Source of the DNA: Mesobacterium_A hydrothermale
GTDB taxonomy: Bacteria > Pseudomonadota > Alphaproteobacteria > Rhodobacterales > Rhodobacteraceae
Reading direction: 5' to 3'
DNA length: 64,000 nt
NCBI RefSeq assembly: GCF_035818635.1
Contig: NZ_JAYLLH010000004.1
Span: forward strand, 124,001 to 188,000
The position numbers were made by a program, and so were the translations under genes. The notes beneath the pieces were generated by a model. The model had not been told where the DNA came from. It made no database searches and was given only the letters and a program-made list of their open reading frames with translations. Shown here piece by piece: positions 24,770 to 33,702 of the stretch (positions within the stretch are counted from its first letter, which is position 1; each line of letters begins with the position of its first letter).

Positions 24770-26326
24770 ATGGAAAACGGCGTGTTCGTCGGGGGCGGCG
24801 GGGCGGACTATGGCGAGAAGCAATGGCTCGACCTGAAATATGCCAACCGCCATGGTCTGATCGCGGGCGCGACCGGCACGGGCAAGACCGTCACCTTGCA
24901 GATCCTGGCCGAAGGCTTTGCCAACGCGGGCGTCCCCGTGTTCCTGTCCGATGTAAAGGGCGACCTGTCAGGGCTGGCAAAGCCGGGCAGCGAAACCTTC
25001 AAGCTGCACGGTGCCTTTACCGACCGTGCCGCGAAGATCGGCTTTGACGACTTCAGCTATCAGGCTTTTCCGACGGTGTTCTGGGACCTGTTCGGGCAAA
25101 AGGGGCACCCGGTGCGCACCACCGTGGCCGAGATGGGGCCGCTGCTGATGTCGCGGCTGCTGGAACTGTCCGAGGCACAGGAAGGCATCCTGAACATCGC
25201 CTTCCGGCTGGCGGACGAGGACGGCATGCCGTTGCTGGACCTGAAAGACCTGCAATCGCTGCTGGTCTGGGTCGGTGAAAATCGGGCCGATCTGTCTTTG
25301 CGCTATGGCAATATCTCGGTCCAGTCGGTGGGCGCGATCCAGCGGCGGCTGCTGGTGCTGGAAAACCAGGGCGGTGCGGGGCTGTTCGGGGAACCGGCGC
25401 TGGACCTGGCCGACATGATGCAGGTCGATGCGCAGGGCAGGGGGCAGGTCAATATTCTGACAGCCGACAGCCTGATGGCCGCGCCCCGGCTCTATGCGAC
25501 ATTCCTACTGTGGCTGCTGTCGGAACTGTTCGAGGAACTCCCCGAGGTCGGCGACCCCGACAAACCCAAGCTGGTTTTCTTCTTCGACGAGGCGCATCTG
25601 CTGTTCGATGATGCGCCCAAGGCGCTGATCGACAAGGTCGAACAGGTGGCGCGGCTGATCCGCTCGAAAGGAGTGGGCGTCTATTTCATCACCCAGAACC
25701 CCGATGACATCCCCGAAGACATCCTTGGCCAGCTGGGCAACCGGGTTCAGCATGCGCTCCGTGCATTCACCGCCCGCGATCGCAAGGCACTGCGGTTGGC
25801 CGCGGAAACCTATCGTGAGAACCCCGATTTCAACATCGAAGACGCGATCCGAGAGGTCGGCGTGGGCGAGGCCGTGACCTCGATGCTGGAGAAGAAAGGC
25901 GTTCCAGGCGTGGCACAACGCACGCTCATCCGTCCGCCGTCTTCGCAACTTGGCCCGATCACCGATGACCAGCGCGCGGGCCTGATCGCCACCTCGCCCA
26001 TCGGCGGGAAATACGACACGGTGATCGACCGGCGGTCGGCCTATGAAATCCTGCGCCAGAGGGCTGAAACAGCCGCCGCCGCCGCCGAACAGGCTGAACT
26101 GAAAGAAGAGACGCAGGCCGCGCAGGAAAGGGACTATTCCGCAGGGCGCCGCTATACCGGGACGCGGGTCGGGCGATCCACGTCCAAGCCTGTGCGCAGC
26201 ACGAAATCAAGCCGCGACAAAAGCTTTGGCGAGGCGATGGGCGACATGGTGATGAAGGAACTGACCGGCACCACCGGTCGCCGCATCGTGCGCGGCATCC
26301 TCGGCGGGTTGTTCAAGGCGAAATAG
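24770..26326 (+). CDS. HerA-like bacterial helicase/ATPase (DUF853, YjgR-like)
   Basis: 518 residues. Walker A GATGTGKTVTLQ near residue 32, then LSDVKGDLSGL, Walker B KLVFFFDEAHLLFDDAPKAL, sensor-like VYFITQNPDDIPEDILGQLGNRVQHALRAF, and a charged, Ala/Glu/Gln-rich tail ending in a conserved-looking basic patch. The family is related to HerA/FtsK hexameric ATPases and is often called HerA C-terminal-like. The biological role in bacteria is unsettled. ATG 24770 follows AAGGAGG at an ideal distance. TTGACA at 24700-24705 may be part of its promoter. Confidence 0.9.
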   Translation: MENGVFVGGGGADYGEKQWLDLKYANRHGLIAGATGTGKTVTLQILAEGFANAGVPVFLSDVKGDLSGLAKPGSETFKLHGAFTDRAAKIGFDDFSYQAFPTVFWDLFGQKGHPVRTTVAEMGPLLMSRLLELSEAQEGILNIAFRLADEDGMPLLDLKDLQSLLVWVGENRADLSLRYGNISVQSVGAIQRRLLVLENQGGAGLFGEPALDLADMMQVDAQGRGQVNILTADSLMAAPRLYATFLLWLLSELFEELPEVGDPDKPKLVFFFDEAHLLFDDAPKALIDKVEQVARLIRSKGVGVYFITQNPDDIPEDILGQLGNRVQHALRAFTARDRKALRLAAETYRENPDFNIEDAIREVGVGEAVTSMLEKKGVPGVAQRTLIRPPSSQLGPITDDQRAGLIATSPIGGKYDTVIDRRSAYEILRQRAETAAAAAEQAELKEETQAAQERDYSAGRRYTGTRVGRSTSKPVRSTKSSRDKSFGEAMGDMVMKELTGTTGRRIVRGILGGLFKAK

Positions 26327-26340
26327 GGCTCTTCAGCAAA

Positions 26341-26364
26341 GATGGGCGGATATTCACGCCCATC
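26341..26364. terminator. Weak bidirectional terminator-like hairpin
   Basis: GATGGGCG (26341-26348) pairs with CGCCCATC (26357-26364) between convergent genes. The flanking T-runs are short (TTT on the minus strand, TT on the plus). Confidence 0.5.
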
Positions 26365-26391
26365 CTTGCGGTGCCAAGGCAGGAAACCGGA

Positions 26392-26949
26392 TCAGGGAAT
26401 GATCCGGGTGTATTTCACGCCTTCCAACGTCACACCTGCGCGCAGACCAGCCTGGGCAAAGACCACGGCGATGACCGGGGCCATGGACGTGGTTGTTTCG
26501 GCCGCAAGGCTGCCGCCACCTTCCGGGATGGCATATTCCATATCCGCCCCCGCGGCCCAGCCAGGCGCACGGCGGAAGTTCAGCAGCGCGTCTTCGGTCA
26601 TGAAGAACAGCACATGCGCATATTGCTGAACGCCGATCTGCAAGCCCGCGCTGGCCTTGGTGGTCGAATAGAAATCCACCGTGACCCCACCCACGCGCAG
26701 CGCGCCCTTGCCATAGGCACCGCCAAGGCCCAGCCCGGCCTCGGTCACCAGTGGCATCACCAACATGCCGGCGGACTTGTCGCGCAGCTGCGTGGTGTTG
26801 GGGTATTGCGAGAAAAGCTGGGCCAGCGTGGCATCGACGCGTGCGTCGATCGTTTCCGGGCCTTTGCTGCCGATACCGTTGCCGCAGGCCGCGACAAGCG
26901 GCAGCGCGCCAAGCGAAAGGATTACTCCGCGTCGGGAGAGCTGTGTCAT
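26392..26949 (-). CDS. SYLF/YSC84-domain lipoprotein
   Basis: 185 residues. Lipoprotein signal with lipobox LVAAC (Cys at about 22). The rest is a SYLF (Ysc84) lipid-binding domain: AGMLVMPLVTEAGLGLGGAYGKGALRVGG, STTKASAGLQIGVQQYAHVLFFM and a conserved C-terminal strand. In bacteria these proteins are anchored in the periplasm and their role is unknown; eukaryotic members bind phosphoinositides. Monocistronic. Confidence 0.9.
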   Translation of the reverse strand: MTQLSRRGVILSLGALPLVAACGNGIGSKGPETIDARVDATLAQLFSQYPNTTQLRDKSAGMLVMPLVTEAGLGLGGAYGKGALRVGGVTVDFYSTTKASAGLQIGVQQYAHVLFFMTEDALLNFRRAPGWAAGADMEYAIPEGGGSLAAETTTSMAPVIAVVFAQAGLRAGVTLEGVKYTRIIP

Positions 26950-27060
26950 GGGAATGCTCTTTTGTTTGCCTGTGCCTGTGTCCGGCTGTACCGCCGGTTA
27001 TGCGTCACTATAGCGTCGCGTGCCGGGCCTGTCACCCGGCACGTGACCCGCGGGCGGGTT

Positions 27061-28059
27061 TCAGCCGCCGAGGATTTCCGCCGCCGCCGGGGCAAAATAG
27101 GTCAGGATGCCGTCGCAGCCCGCGCGCTTGAACGCCATCAGGCTTTCCAGCATGACCTTTTCGCCATCGACCCAGCCGCGTTCACCCGCCCCGGCCAGCA
27201 TCGCGTATTCGCCCGATACCTGATAGGCGAAGGTCGGGGCGCCAAACATGTCCTTGGCGCGACGGCACACATCCAGATAGGGCATGCCGGGTTTTACCAT
27301 CACCATGTCGGCGCCATCCGTCAGGTCGCGCGCGATCATCCGCATCGCTTCATCGGTGTTGGCCGGATCCATCTGGTAGGTCTTCTTGTCCCCCTTCAGC
27401 GCGCCCGACGCGCCCACCGCATCGCGGAACGGTCCATAGAACGCGCTGGCATATTTCGCGGCATAGGACAGCAAGGCCACGTTCTTGTGCCCCGCGGATT
27501 CCAGCGCTGCCCGCAGCGCGCCGATCCGTCCGTCCATCATGTCGCTGGGGCCGATGATGTCGGCCCCGGCGTCGGCCTGGCTCAGCGCCTGTTTGATCAG
27601 CGCCTCGACCGTGCGGTCATTCACGATTTCGCCATCCTCGACGAAACCATCGTGGCCGTTGATGTTGTACGGGTCGAGCGCCACATCCGTCATTACCGTG
27701 ATATCCGGCACGGCGTCCTTAATCGCGCGGGTGGCACGGTTCGACAGGTTTTCGGGGTTCCAGGCCTCGGAACAGCATTCGGTTTTCAGCGACGGGTCGG
27801 TGTAGGGAAACAGACAGATCGCCGGGATGCCAAGGTTCCACGCCTCTTCTGCCGCTTCGACCACCTTGTCGACCGACCGGCGCATCACACCTGGCATCGA
27901 AGCGATGGGTTCTTCGACGCCGTCGCCGTTACGCACGAAGACCGGCCAGATGAAATCGGCGGGTGACAGTTCGTTTTCTCGAACGAGGTCGCGAAGCGCG
28001 GGCGACCGGCGCAGGCGGCGGAAACGGGTGGCGGGAAACGGGGCGGAAAGCGGTGTCAT
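27061..28059 (-). CDS. hemB: Delta-aminolevulinic acid dehydratase (porphobilinogen synthase)
   Basis: 332 residues from ATG 28059. Schiff-base lysines are in YAAKYASAFYGPFRD and MVKPGMPYLD. The metal region reads TDVALDPYNINGHDG, without the three Cys of zinc enzymes, so this is the Mg-dependent type common in Rhodobacteraceae. It condenses two 5-aminolevulinate molecules to porphobilinogen for heme, cobalamin and, where present, bacteriochlorophyll. An in-frame start 13 codons upstream is possible but less likely. Confidence 0.96.
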   Translation of the reverse strand: MTPLSAPFPATRFRRLRRSPALRDLVRENELSPADFIWPVFVRNGDGVEEPIASMPGVMRRSVDKVVEAAEEAWNLGIPAICLFPYTDPSLKTECCSEAWNPENLSNRATRAIKDAVPDITVMTDVALDPYNINGHDGFVEDGEIVNDRTVEALIKQALSQADAGADIIGPSDMMDGRIGALRAALESAGHKNVALLSYAAKYASAFYGPFRDAVGASGALKGDKKTYQMDPANTDEAMRMIARDLTDGADMVMVKPGMPYLDVCRRAKDMFGAPTFAYQVSGEYAMLAGAGERGWVDGEKVMLESLMAFKRAGCDGILTYFAPAAAEILGG

Positions 28060-28200
28060 GGCGGATCTGTCCTTGTAAACGCTGCCTTTGGGTGGCATGG
28101 AATGACGGCTATCTCAAGGGCGTAGTCGCCATGACGCCCAAGATGCCTCTCCCATGCCGGGTCACCGGCGTTTCTGCCTTGAAGGATAAAGGGCCCGACT

Positions 28201-28728
28201 TTGGACTGGCAGACGATTGTCTTTGAAGTCATCGACATGCGGTCGTTCTCGAACCTTTGGTTCTGGATCGCGCTTGCAGTGATGTGGTCTTCGGCCAGCC
28301 ATTGGGTCATGGGGGTGCCGTTCGACATGGTCACGCGGGCGCGCCGGCAGGGCGGGCAGGCCGAAGCCGATCTGGCCGACATGGTGCGTATCAACTGCAA
28401 CCGGCTTCTGTATATCGCGGGAGTGTCGGGACTGATCCTGATCGCCGCGATCAGCTTTATTCTGACCATGCTCGGCGTGCTGGGCTTTGCCTACAAGGTC
28501 GAATTTGCACAGGCTGTGTTCCTGCTGGCCTTTCCGATGGCGATCGTCTTTGGCCTGTCGATCCGCACCGCGCGTCGGATCGGCGCACAACAAATGCAGC
28601 CCGAAGGGTTGGCAAAGCTTTTGACCCGGCACCGCATCGTGATCCAGGCCATCGGTATGGTGTCAATCTTCGTGACCGCGCTTTGGGGCATGTTCCAGAA
28701 CCTCAGCCATGGGCTTCTGGTCAATTGA
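28201..28728 (+). CDS. Conserved Rhodobacteraceae membrane protein, function unknown
   Basis: 175 residues from TTG 28201, preceded by AAGGATAAAGGG; an internal ATG (28237) would remove the conserved-looking first 12 residues. Four hydrophobic segments are visible (about 17-38, 68-95, 100-120, 145-165), with a charged loop ARRQGGQAEADLADMVRINCNRLLY. I recall relatives annotated as component of SufBCD complex, but nothing in the sequence shows a link to Fe-S assembly. It sits 32 bases before mfd, on the same strand. Confidence 0.75.
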   Translation: MDWQTIVFEVIDMRSFSNLWFWIALAVMWSSASHWVMGVPFDMVTRARRQGGQAEADLADMVRINCNRLLYIAGVSGLILIAAISFILTMLGVLGFAYKVEFAQAVFLLAFPMAIVFGLSIRTARRIGAQQMQPEGLAKLLTRHRIVIQAIGMVSIFVTALWGMFQNLSHGLLVN

Positions 28729-28760
28729 CCTTGGCGCGATTTGCCGCCATCTGACGACCC

Positions 28761-31700
28761 ATGACCGACAAACGCCATATCGTGAAGGGCGGCGCGCCCG
28801 AAGGTTACGACGCCCGCCTGCTGCTGGACGAGGCTGCCAATGGCCCCGTGGTGCACATCGCCCGCGACGACAAGCGGCTGGCGCAGATGCGCGAGGCGCT
28901 GACCTTCTTCGATCCGTCGATGCCGGTCTTTGCGTTCCCGGGCTGGGATTGCCTGCCTTATGACCGGGTGTCGCCCAATGCCGACATTTCCGCCACGCGC
29001 ATGGCGACGCTGGCGGCGTTGGTTCACGGCATGCCGGACCGATTCATTCTGTTGACGACGCTGTCGGCGGCGATGCAGCGCGTCCCGGCGCGGGAGGTGC
29101 TGAAAGAGGCCGCCTTCAAGGCCGAGGTCGGGCGCCGTGTGAACGAGGATCACCTGCGCGCCTTCCTGGTCCGCATGGGCTTTTCCATGGCGCCCACGGT
29201 GATGGAGCCGGGCGACTATGCCATTCGCGGCGGCATCATCGACATCTATCCGCCGGGCGACGGCGGTCCGGTGCGGCTGGATTTCTTTGGCGATGTGCTG
29301 GACGGCGCGCGGCGCTTCGATCCGGTGACCCAGCGCACCACCGACAAGCTGGACGTGGTCGAACTGGCCCCGGTGTCCGAGGTCATCCTGGACGAGGCCG
29401 CGATCACCCGGTTCCGGCAGAATTACCGCATCGAGTTCGGCCAGACCGCCGACGACCCGCTGTACGAAGCGGTCAGCGCGGGCCGCAAGCATCAGGGCAT
29501 GGAACATTGGTTGCCGTTCTTCCACGACCGGCTGGAAACCCTGTTCGACTATCTGCCCGATGCCACGATCTGCCAGGACGATCAGGTCACGCCCGCGCGT
29601 CTGGGCCGCTGGGACACGATCGCCGATCAATACGAAACGCGCCGCCTTGCGATGACGCAGAAGGGGCGGATGGATACGGTCTACAAACCGGTCAAGCCCG
29701 ACGCGCTCTATCTGGATGACGCCGCTTGGGACGCCGCGGTTGCCAACCACCGTTTCGTCCAGTTCCAACCGCTGCCCCAGGCCTCTGGCCCCGGTGTGGT
29801 GGATGCGGGCGGGCGCATCGGGCGCAGTTTTGCCCCCGAAAGACAACGGGAAAACATCAGCCTTTTTGGTGCTTTGGCGAAGCATGTTCAGGCGCGACTT
29901 TCGGATGGTCCCGTCGTCATCGCCAGCTATTCCGAAGGCGCGCGCGAACGCCTGTCCGGGTTGATCGAGGACGAAGGCCTGTCCGAAACGATCCATGTCC
30001 AGAACGCCTCTGCCATCGGTAAACGGGGGCTTTACCTGACCGTCTGGTCGCTGGAACAGGGGTTCGAGGCACCGCTGGGCGACCGCCGCCTGACAGTGAT
30101 TTCCGAACAGGACGTGCTGGGGGACCGGTTGATCCGTCAGCCGCGCAAGCGCCGCAAGGCCGAAAATTTCCTGACCGAGGCACAGTCGCTGTCGCCCGGC
30201 GATCTGGTGGTACACGTCGACCACGGCATCGGTCGCTACCACGGGCTCGAGGTGGTGACGGCCCTTGGTGCCGCGCATGAATGCCTGCACATCGAATACG
30301 CTGAGAACGCCAAGCTCTACCTGCCCGTCGAAAACATCGAACTGCTCAGCCGTTATGGTCACGAGGAAGGTCTGCTCGACAAGCTGGGTGGCGGCGCGTG
30401 GCAGGCCAAGAAAGCCAAGCTCAAGGAACGCATCCGCGAGATGGCGGACAAGCTGATCCGCATCGCCGCCGAACGTGCCTTGCGCAAGGCCCCCGTTATC
30501 GACCCGCCTCCCGGCGCGTGGGATGCCTTTGCCGCCCGGTTCCCGTATCAGGAAACCGACGACCAGCTGCGCGCGATCGAGGACGTGGTCGCCGACATGC
30601 ACTCGGGCCAGCCGATGGACCGGCTGATCTGTGGCGACGTGGGCTTTGGCAAGACCGAGGTGGCGATGCGCGCCGCCTTCATTGCCGCCATGTCCGGCTT
30701 GCAGGTGGCCGTGATCGCGCCCACCACGCTGCTTGCCCGCCAGCATTACAAGAGCTTTTCCGACCGCTTCCGGGGTTTCCCCTTGCAGGTCAAATCCCTG
30801 TCGCGCTTCGTGTCCGCGAAAGAGGCGGCGCAAACGCGCGACGGGCTGGCAAAGGGCACGGTGGATATCGTCGTCGGCACCCACGCGCTGCTGGCCAAGG
30901 GCATACGGTTCCAGAACCTCGGCCTGCTGATCATCGACGAGGAACAGCATTTCGGCGTGTCCCACAAGGAGCGGCTGAAACAGCTGCGCTCGGACATCCA
31001 CGTGCTGACCCTGACCGCAACGCCCATTCCGCGCACGCTGCAACTGTCGCTCACCGGCGTGCGCGACCTGTCGATCATCGGCACACCGCCTGTCGACCGG
31101 CTTGCGATCCGCACGTACGTCAGCGAATTCGACGCAGTCACCATCCGCGAAGCGCTGCTGCGCGAACACTATCGCGGCGGGCAAAGCTTTGTCGTTGTGC
31201 CGCGCATCGCCGATCTGCCCGATCTCGAAGCCTTCCTGCGCGACCAGGTGCCCGAGGTCAGCTTTACCGTCGCCCATGGCCAGATGCCGGCGGGGGAACT
31301 CGACGACAAGATGAACGCCTTCTACGACGGCAAATACGACGTGCTTCTGGCCACGACCATCATCGAATCCGGCCTGGACATCCCCACCGCGAACACCATG
31401 GTCGTGCACCGCGCCGACATGTTCGGCCTGGCGCAGCTTTACCAGATCCGGGGCCGCGTCGGCCGGTCCAAGACCCGCGCCTATGCCTATCTCACCACGA
31501 AACCGCGCGCCAAGCTGACCCCCGCCGCCGAAAAGCGCCTGCGCGTGCTGGGCAGCATCGACACGCTGGGCGCGGGGTTCACCCTGGCCAGCCAGGACCT
31601 CGACATTCGCGGCGCGGGCAACCTTCTGGGCGAAGAACAGTCCGGCCAGATGCGCGACGTGGGGTACGAGCTCTACCAATCCATGCTGGAAGAGGCGATC

Positions 31701-32219
31701 GCCAAGATCCGCTCGGGCCAGATGGAAGGGCTGTCGGACGATGACGGCCAATGGGCGCCGCAGATCAACCTGGGCGTTTCCGTCCTGATTCCCGAGGCTT
31801 ACGTGCCCGATCTCGACGTCCGCCTGGGCCTCTATCGCCGCCTGTCGCACCTGACGACCAAGGTCGAACTTGAAGGTTTCGCCGCCGAACTGATCGACCG
31901 TTTCGGCAAGCTGCCGAAAGAGGTCAACACGCTGTTGCTGATCGTGCGGATCAAGGCGATGTGCAAACGCGCGGGCATCGCCAAGCTCGACGGCGGGCCG
32001 CGCGGCGCGACGATCCAGTTCCACAACGACAAGTTCGCCAACCCCGCGGGCCTGGTCGAATTCATCCGCGGCCAGGGGGAACTGGCCCGCATCAAGGACA
32101 ACAAGATCGTCATCCGCCGAGACTGGAAATCCGATACCGACCGGATCAAGGGCGCCTTCGCCGTCGCCCGCGACCTGGCGGTGGCGGCAAAACCGGCCAG
32201 GAAAGAGGAGCGCCCCTGA
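28761..32219 (+). CDS. mfd: Transcription-repair coupling factor
   Basis: 1152 residues, normal length. The N-terminal UvrB-like region contains FPGWDCLPYDRVSPN; the RNA polymerase-interacting CarD-like domain lies near 470-540 (LSPGDLVVHVDHGIGRYHGLE); superfamily 2 helicase motifs follow with GDVGFGKTEVAMRAAF near 624, DEEQHFGV, TATPIPRT and the QIRGRVGRS motif; the C-terminal TRCF domain ends the protein. It displaces stalled RNA polymerase at lesions and recruits UvrA. The stop overlaps the next, damaged, gene. Confidence 0.97.
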   Translation: MTDKRHIVKGGAPEGYDARLLLDEAANGPVVHIARDDKRLAQMREALTFFDPSMPVFAFPGWDCLPYDRVSPNADISATRMATLAALVHGMPDRFILLTTLSAAMQRVPAREVLKEAAFKAEVGRRVNEDHLRAFLVRMGFSMAPTVMEPGDYAIRGGIIDIYPPGDGGPVRLDFFGDVLDGARRFDPVTQRTTDKLDVVELAPVSEVILDEAAITRFRQNYRIEFGQTADDPLYEAVSAGRKHQGMEHWLPFFHDRLETLFDYLPDATICQDDQVTPARLGRWDTIADQYETRRLAMTQKGRMDTVYKPVKPDALYLDDAAWDAAVANHRFVQFQPLPQASGPGVVDAGGRIGRSFAPERQRENISLFGALAKHVQARLSDGPVVIASYSEGARERLSGLIEDEGLSETIHVQNASAIGKRGLYLTVWSLEQGFEAPLGDRRLTVISEQDVLGDRLIRQPRKRRKAENFLTEAQSLSPGDLVVHVDHGIGRYHGLEVVTALGAAHECLHIEYAENAKLYLPVENIELLSRYGHEEGLLDKLGGGAWQAKKAKLKERIREMADKLIRIAAERALRKAPVIDPPPGAWDAFAARFPYQETDDQLRAIEDVVADMHSGQPMDRLICGDVGFGKTEVAMRAAFIAAMSGLQVAVIAPTTLLARQHYKSFSDRFRGFPLQVKSLSRFVSAKEAAQTRDGLAKGTVDIVVGTHALLAKGIRFQNLGLLIIDEEQHFGVSHKERLKQLRSDIHVLTLTATPIPRTLQLSLTGVRDLSIIGTPPVDRLAIRTYVSEFDAVTIREALLREHYRGGQSFVVVPRIADLPDLEAFLRDQVPEVSFTVAHGQMPAGELDDKMNAFYDGKYDVLLATTIIESGLDIPTANTMVVHRADMFGLAQLYQIRGRVGRSKTRAYAYLTTKPRAKLTPAAEKRLRVLGSIDTLGAGFTLASQDLDIRGAGNLLGEEQSGQMRDVGYELYQSMLEEAIAKIRSGQMEGLSDDDGQWAPQINLGVSVLIPEAYVPDLDVRLGLYRRLSHLTTKVELEGFAAELIDRFGKLPKEVNTLLLIVRIKAMCKRAGIAKLDGGPRGATIQFHNDKFANPAGLVEFIRGQGELARIKDNKIVIRRDWKSDTDRIKGAFAVARDLAVAAKPARKEERP

Positions 32220-32468
32220 CCCGCGCGCACCTTCTTGCCCTGTGCACCCTTGCCGCACCGGTCGTGGCCGAGCCCGTGACGGTGCCGCGCCTGCAGACGC
32301 CCGTGCTGTCGACCGCCTACTTCGATTGCCGCAATGTCAGTTGCAAGAAACTCGGCTCCTGCGAGGAAGCCTGCTACAAGCTGCTTCAGTGCGGCCAGCG
32401 CAAGGAGCGATGGAGACAATGACGGCATTCCCTGTGAAACCCTGTGCAAAGCTCCCTGCCCGAAATAG
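32216..32468 (+). pseudogene. Frameshifted excalibur-type Cys-rich secreted protein
   Basis: The frame starting at CTG 32216 (SD GAGGAG five bases before; it overlaps the mfd stop) reads a signal peptide (LTRAHLLALCTLAAPVVA) and then YFDCRNVSCKKLGSCEEACYKLLQCGQRK. It then runs into a stop at 32420. The expected excalibur calcium-binding end SDGDNDGIPCETLCKAPCPK is present in the +1 frame (32406-32468). Removing one G near 32404 would restore a single protein of about 83 residues. No canonical start codon is available. Either the gene is decaying or the assembly has an extra base. Confidence 0.65.
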
Positions 32469-32470
32469 GG

Positions 32471-32541
32471 CTTTCATCTTTCTGGAAAATACTCCCGGGG
32501 TGAATGGCGGCTTGCCGCCAGGGGGGGCAGCGCCCCCCGAT
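32471..32541 (-). repeat. Extragenic repeat copy 3
   Basis: Minus-strand orientation, downstream of the carbonic anhydrase gene and its terminator: dyads GGGGGGCGCTGCCCCCCC and TGGCGGCAAGCCGCCA, then CACCCCGGGAGTATTTTCC and AGAAAGATG. Core slightly diverged. Confidence 0.65.
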
Positions 32542-32583
32542 CCGCCGGTGATCCGCCGAAGGCGGGACACCGGCTGTCAAAGC

Positions 32584-32605
32584 GTGCGGCCCCACGGGGC
32601 CGCAC
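32584..32605 (-). terminator. Terminator of the carbonic anhydrase gene
   Basis: Perfect 10-bp stem GTGCGGCCCC/GGGGCCGCAC with a two-base loop, 21 bases past the stop, followed on the minus strand by GCTTTGAC. Confidence 0.7.
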
Positions 32606-32626
32606 ACCATGGATCGCCCGGCTGGC

Positions 32627-33499
32627 TTACTGGCCGACGATGGGCGACAGAAGATCGGGGTTCATCACCAGGTTGCGCACGCCATGGGCGTGGTCTTCCT
32701 TGAACGGGTTGTCCTTCAGCCAGGCATCGACGGACGCGATATCCATCTTCACAACCTGCGGCCGCACGCTCCACGTCACCTGGAAGGGCGAGGCTTTCTC
32801 GTTGTAGGTCGGGCCGGTGGTCGAGCCATCATAGACCACCGGGCGGCCAAGGTCGTCGGGCAGGTAGCCGGTCTGGTAAAGCCCCTCCACGGTCTTCACC
32901 GCGGCCATGTCCGTCAGGCTGGCGGCCTTCGGGTCGTTGACCAGCACCGCGACCACGGCTTCGACCCGCAGCTGCGGGTTGGCGATCGCCTCGCTCACGC
33001 AGGACCCCAGCCCCTCACCGGGCTGCACCTGCGCGGTGGAATAGACGAAATGGATTTCGATCGTATCGCCCGGTTCCAGGTCGCCGTGCTCGCTGTCGCC
33101 GACCTTGTGGTCCAACGGGGACAGTTCGGCAGCATTGAGCGTGCCGTTGTATTCATACCCCGAGCCATAGCCGTGACCGTCGCCATTGCCGGCGTAATGG
33201 GTAAATTCGCCGCCCTTGTGTTCGGCGTTTTCATGGAAATGGATGTTGCACAGGTTCATTTCGGCATAGGCCGGGGCCGAACCGAAGGCGCGATGATTCA
33301 TGCCGGACGGGGCGTCGATGTCGCGCGGCGATTGCGGGCCGAAGCCCTTGCCCTGGGTGGCGCTTGCCAGTTCCGCACGCTGTTCTGCGATCACCTCGTC
33401 GCCCACCGCGCCGTGGCCCGCTGCAAGAACGGGAAGCGCTGTCGCGCCAAACGAGGCGGACACGGCCAGAGCACTGATCGCAAGTTTGAAAATAGTCAC
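32627..33499 (-). CDS. Delta-class carbonic anhydrase, secreted
   Basis: 290 residues. GTG 33499 is chosen over an in-frame TTG at 33514 because GGAGG (33510-33506) fits it and the signal peptide then begins at residue 1 (about 1-26, ending VLA-A). The metal-site segment MNLCNIHFHENAEHKGGEF resembles the delta-class (diatom TWCA-like) enzymes, with two His and a Glu. A Gly-rich run HYAGNGDGHGYGSGYEY, DPxDxEPGDTIEIHFVY-type strands and paired Cys follow. It should hydrate CO2 in the periplasm. Terminator and extragenic repeat follow. The class assignment rests on recalled family features. Confidence 0.8.
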   Translation of the reverse strand: MTIFKLAISALAVSASFGATALPVLAAGHGAVGDEVIAEQRAELASATQGKGFGPQSPRDIDAPSGMNHRAFGSAPAYAEMNLCNIHFHENAEHKGGEFTHYAGNGDGHGYGSGYEYNGTLNAAELSPLDHKVGDSEHGDLEPGDTIEIHFVYSTAQVQPGEGLGSCVSEAIANPQLRVEAVVAVLVNDPKAASLTDMAAVKTVEGLYQTGYLPDDLGRPVVYDGSTTGPTYNEKASPFQVTWSVRPQVVKMDIASVDAWLKDNPFKEDHAHGVRNLVMNPDLLSPIVGQ

Positions 33500-33647
33500 G
33501 GAATTCCTCCACAAGGTTACATAAGGGATTGCCCCTGCGCCGCGTTTGCGGCGCCCCTCCGCGTCCGAGTGAAGCCTGCCGCCCGGGATCCGTCAACTTA
33601 CATATATTTAAAAAATGGAATTTATTGTCGCACCTTGGAGTCATCAA

Positions 33648-33677
33648 AACGCCCGGAGGGCGAAGCCTCCGGGCGTT
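33648..33677 (-). terminator. Terminator of the one-carbon operon
   Basis: 12-bp stem AACGCCCGGAGG (33648-33659) / CCTCCGGGCGTT (33666-33677), six-base loop, followed on the minus strand by TTTTGATG. It lies 25 bases after the methyltransferase stop. Confidence 0.88.
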
Positions 33678-33702
33678 CCGGGTCTCGAATGGCGGGTCGA
33701 AC

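Noticed and set aside
24500..24853. A 117-codon minus-strand frame overlapping the HerA-like gene start
   Set aside because: It crosses a strong terminator and hairpins, overlaps the start of a clear gene and resembles no protein; the region is better read as non-coding.
28491..32258. A 1255-codon open frame antisense to mfd
   Set aside because: It mirrors the high-GC codon pattern of mfd, has no family motifs and no ribosome site. The mfd frame carries all helicase motifs.
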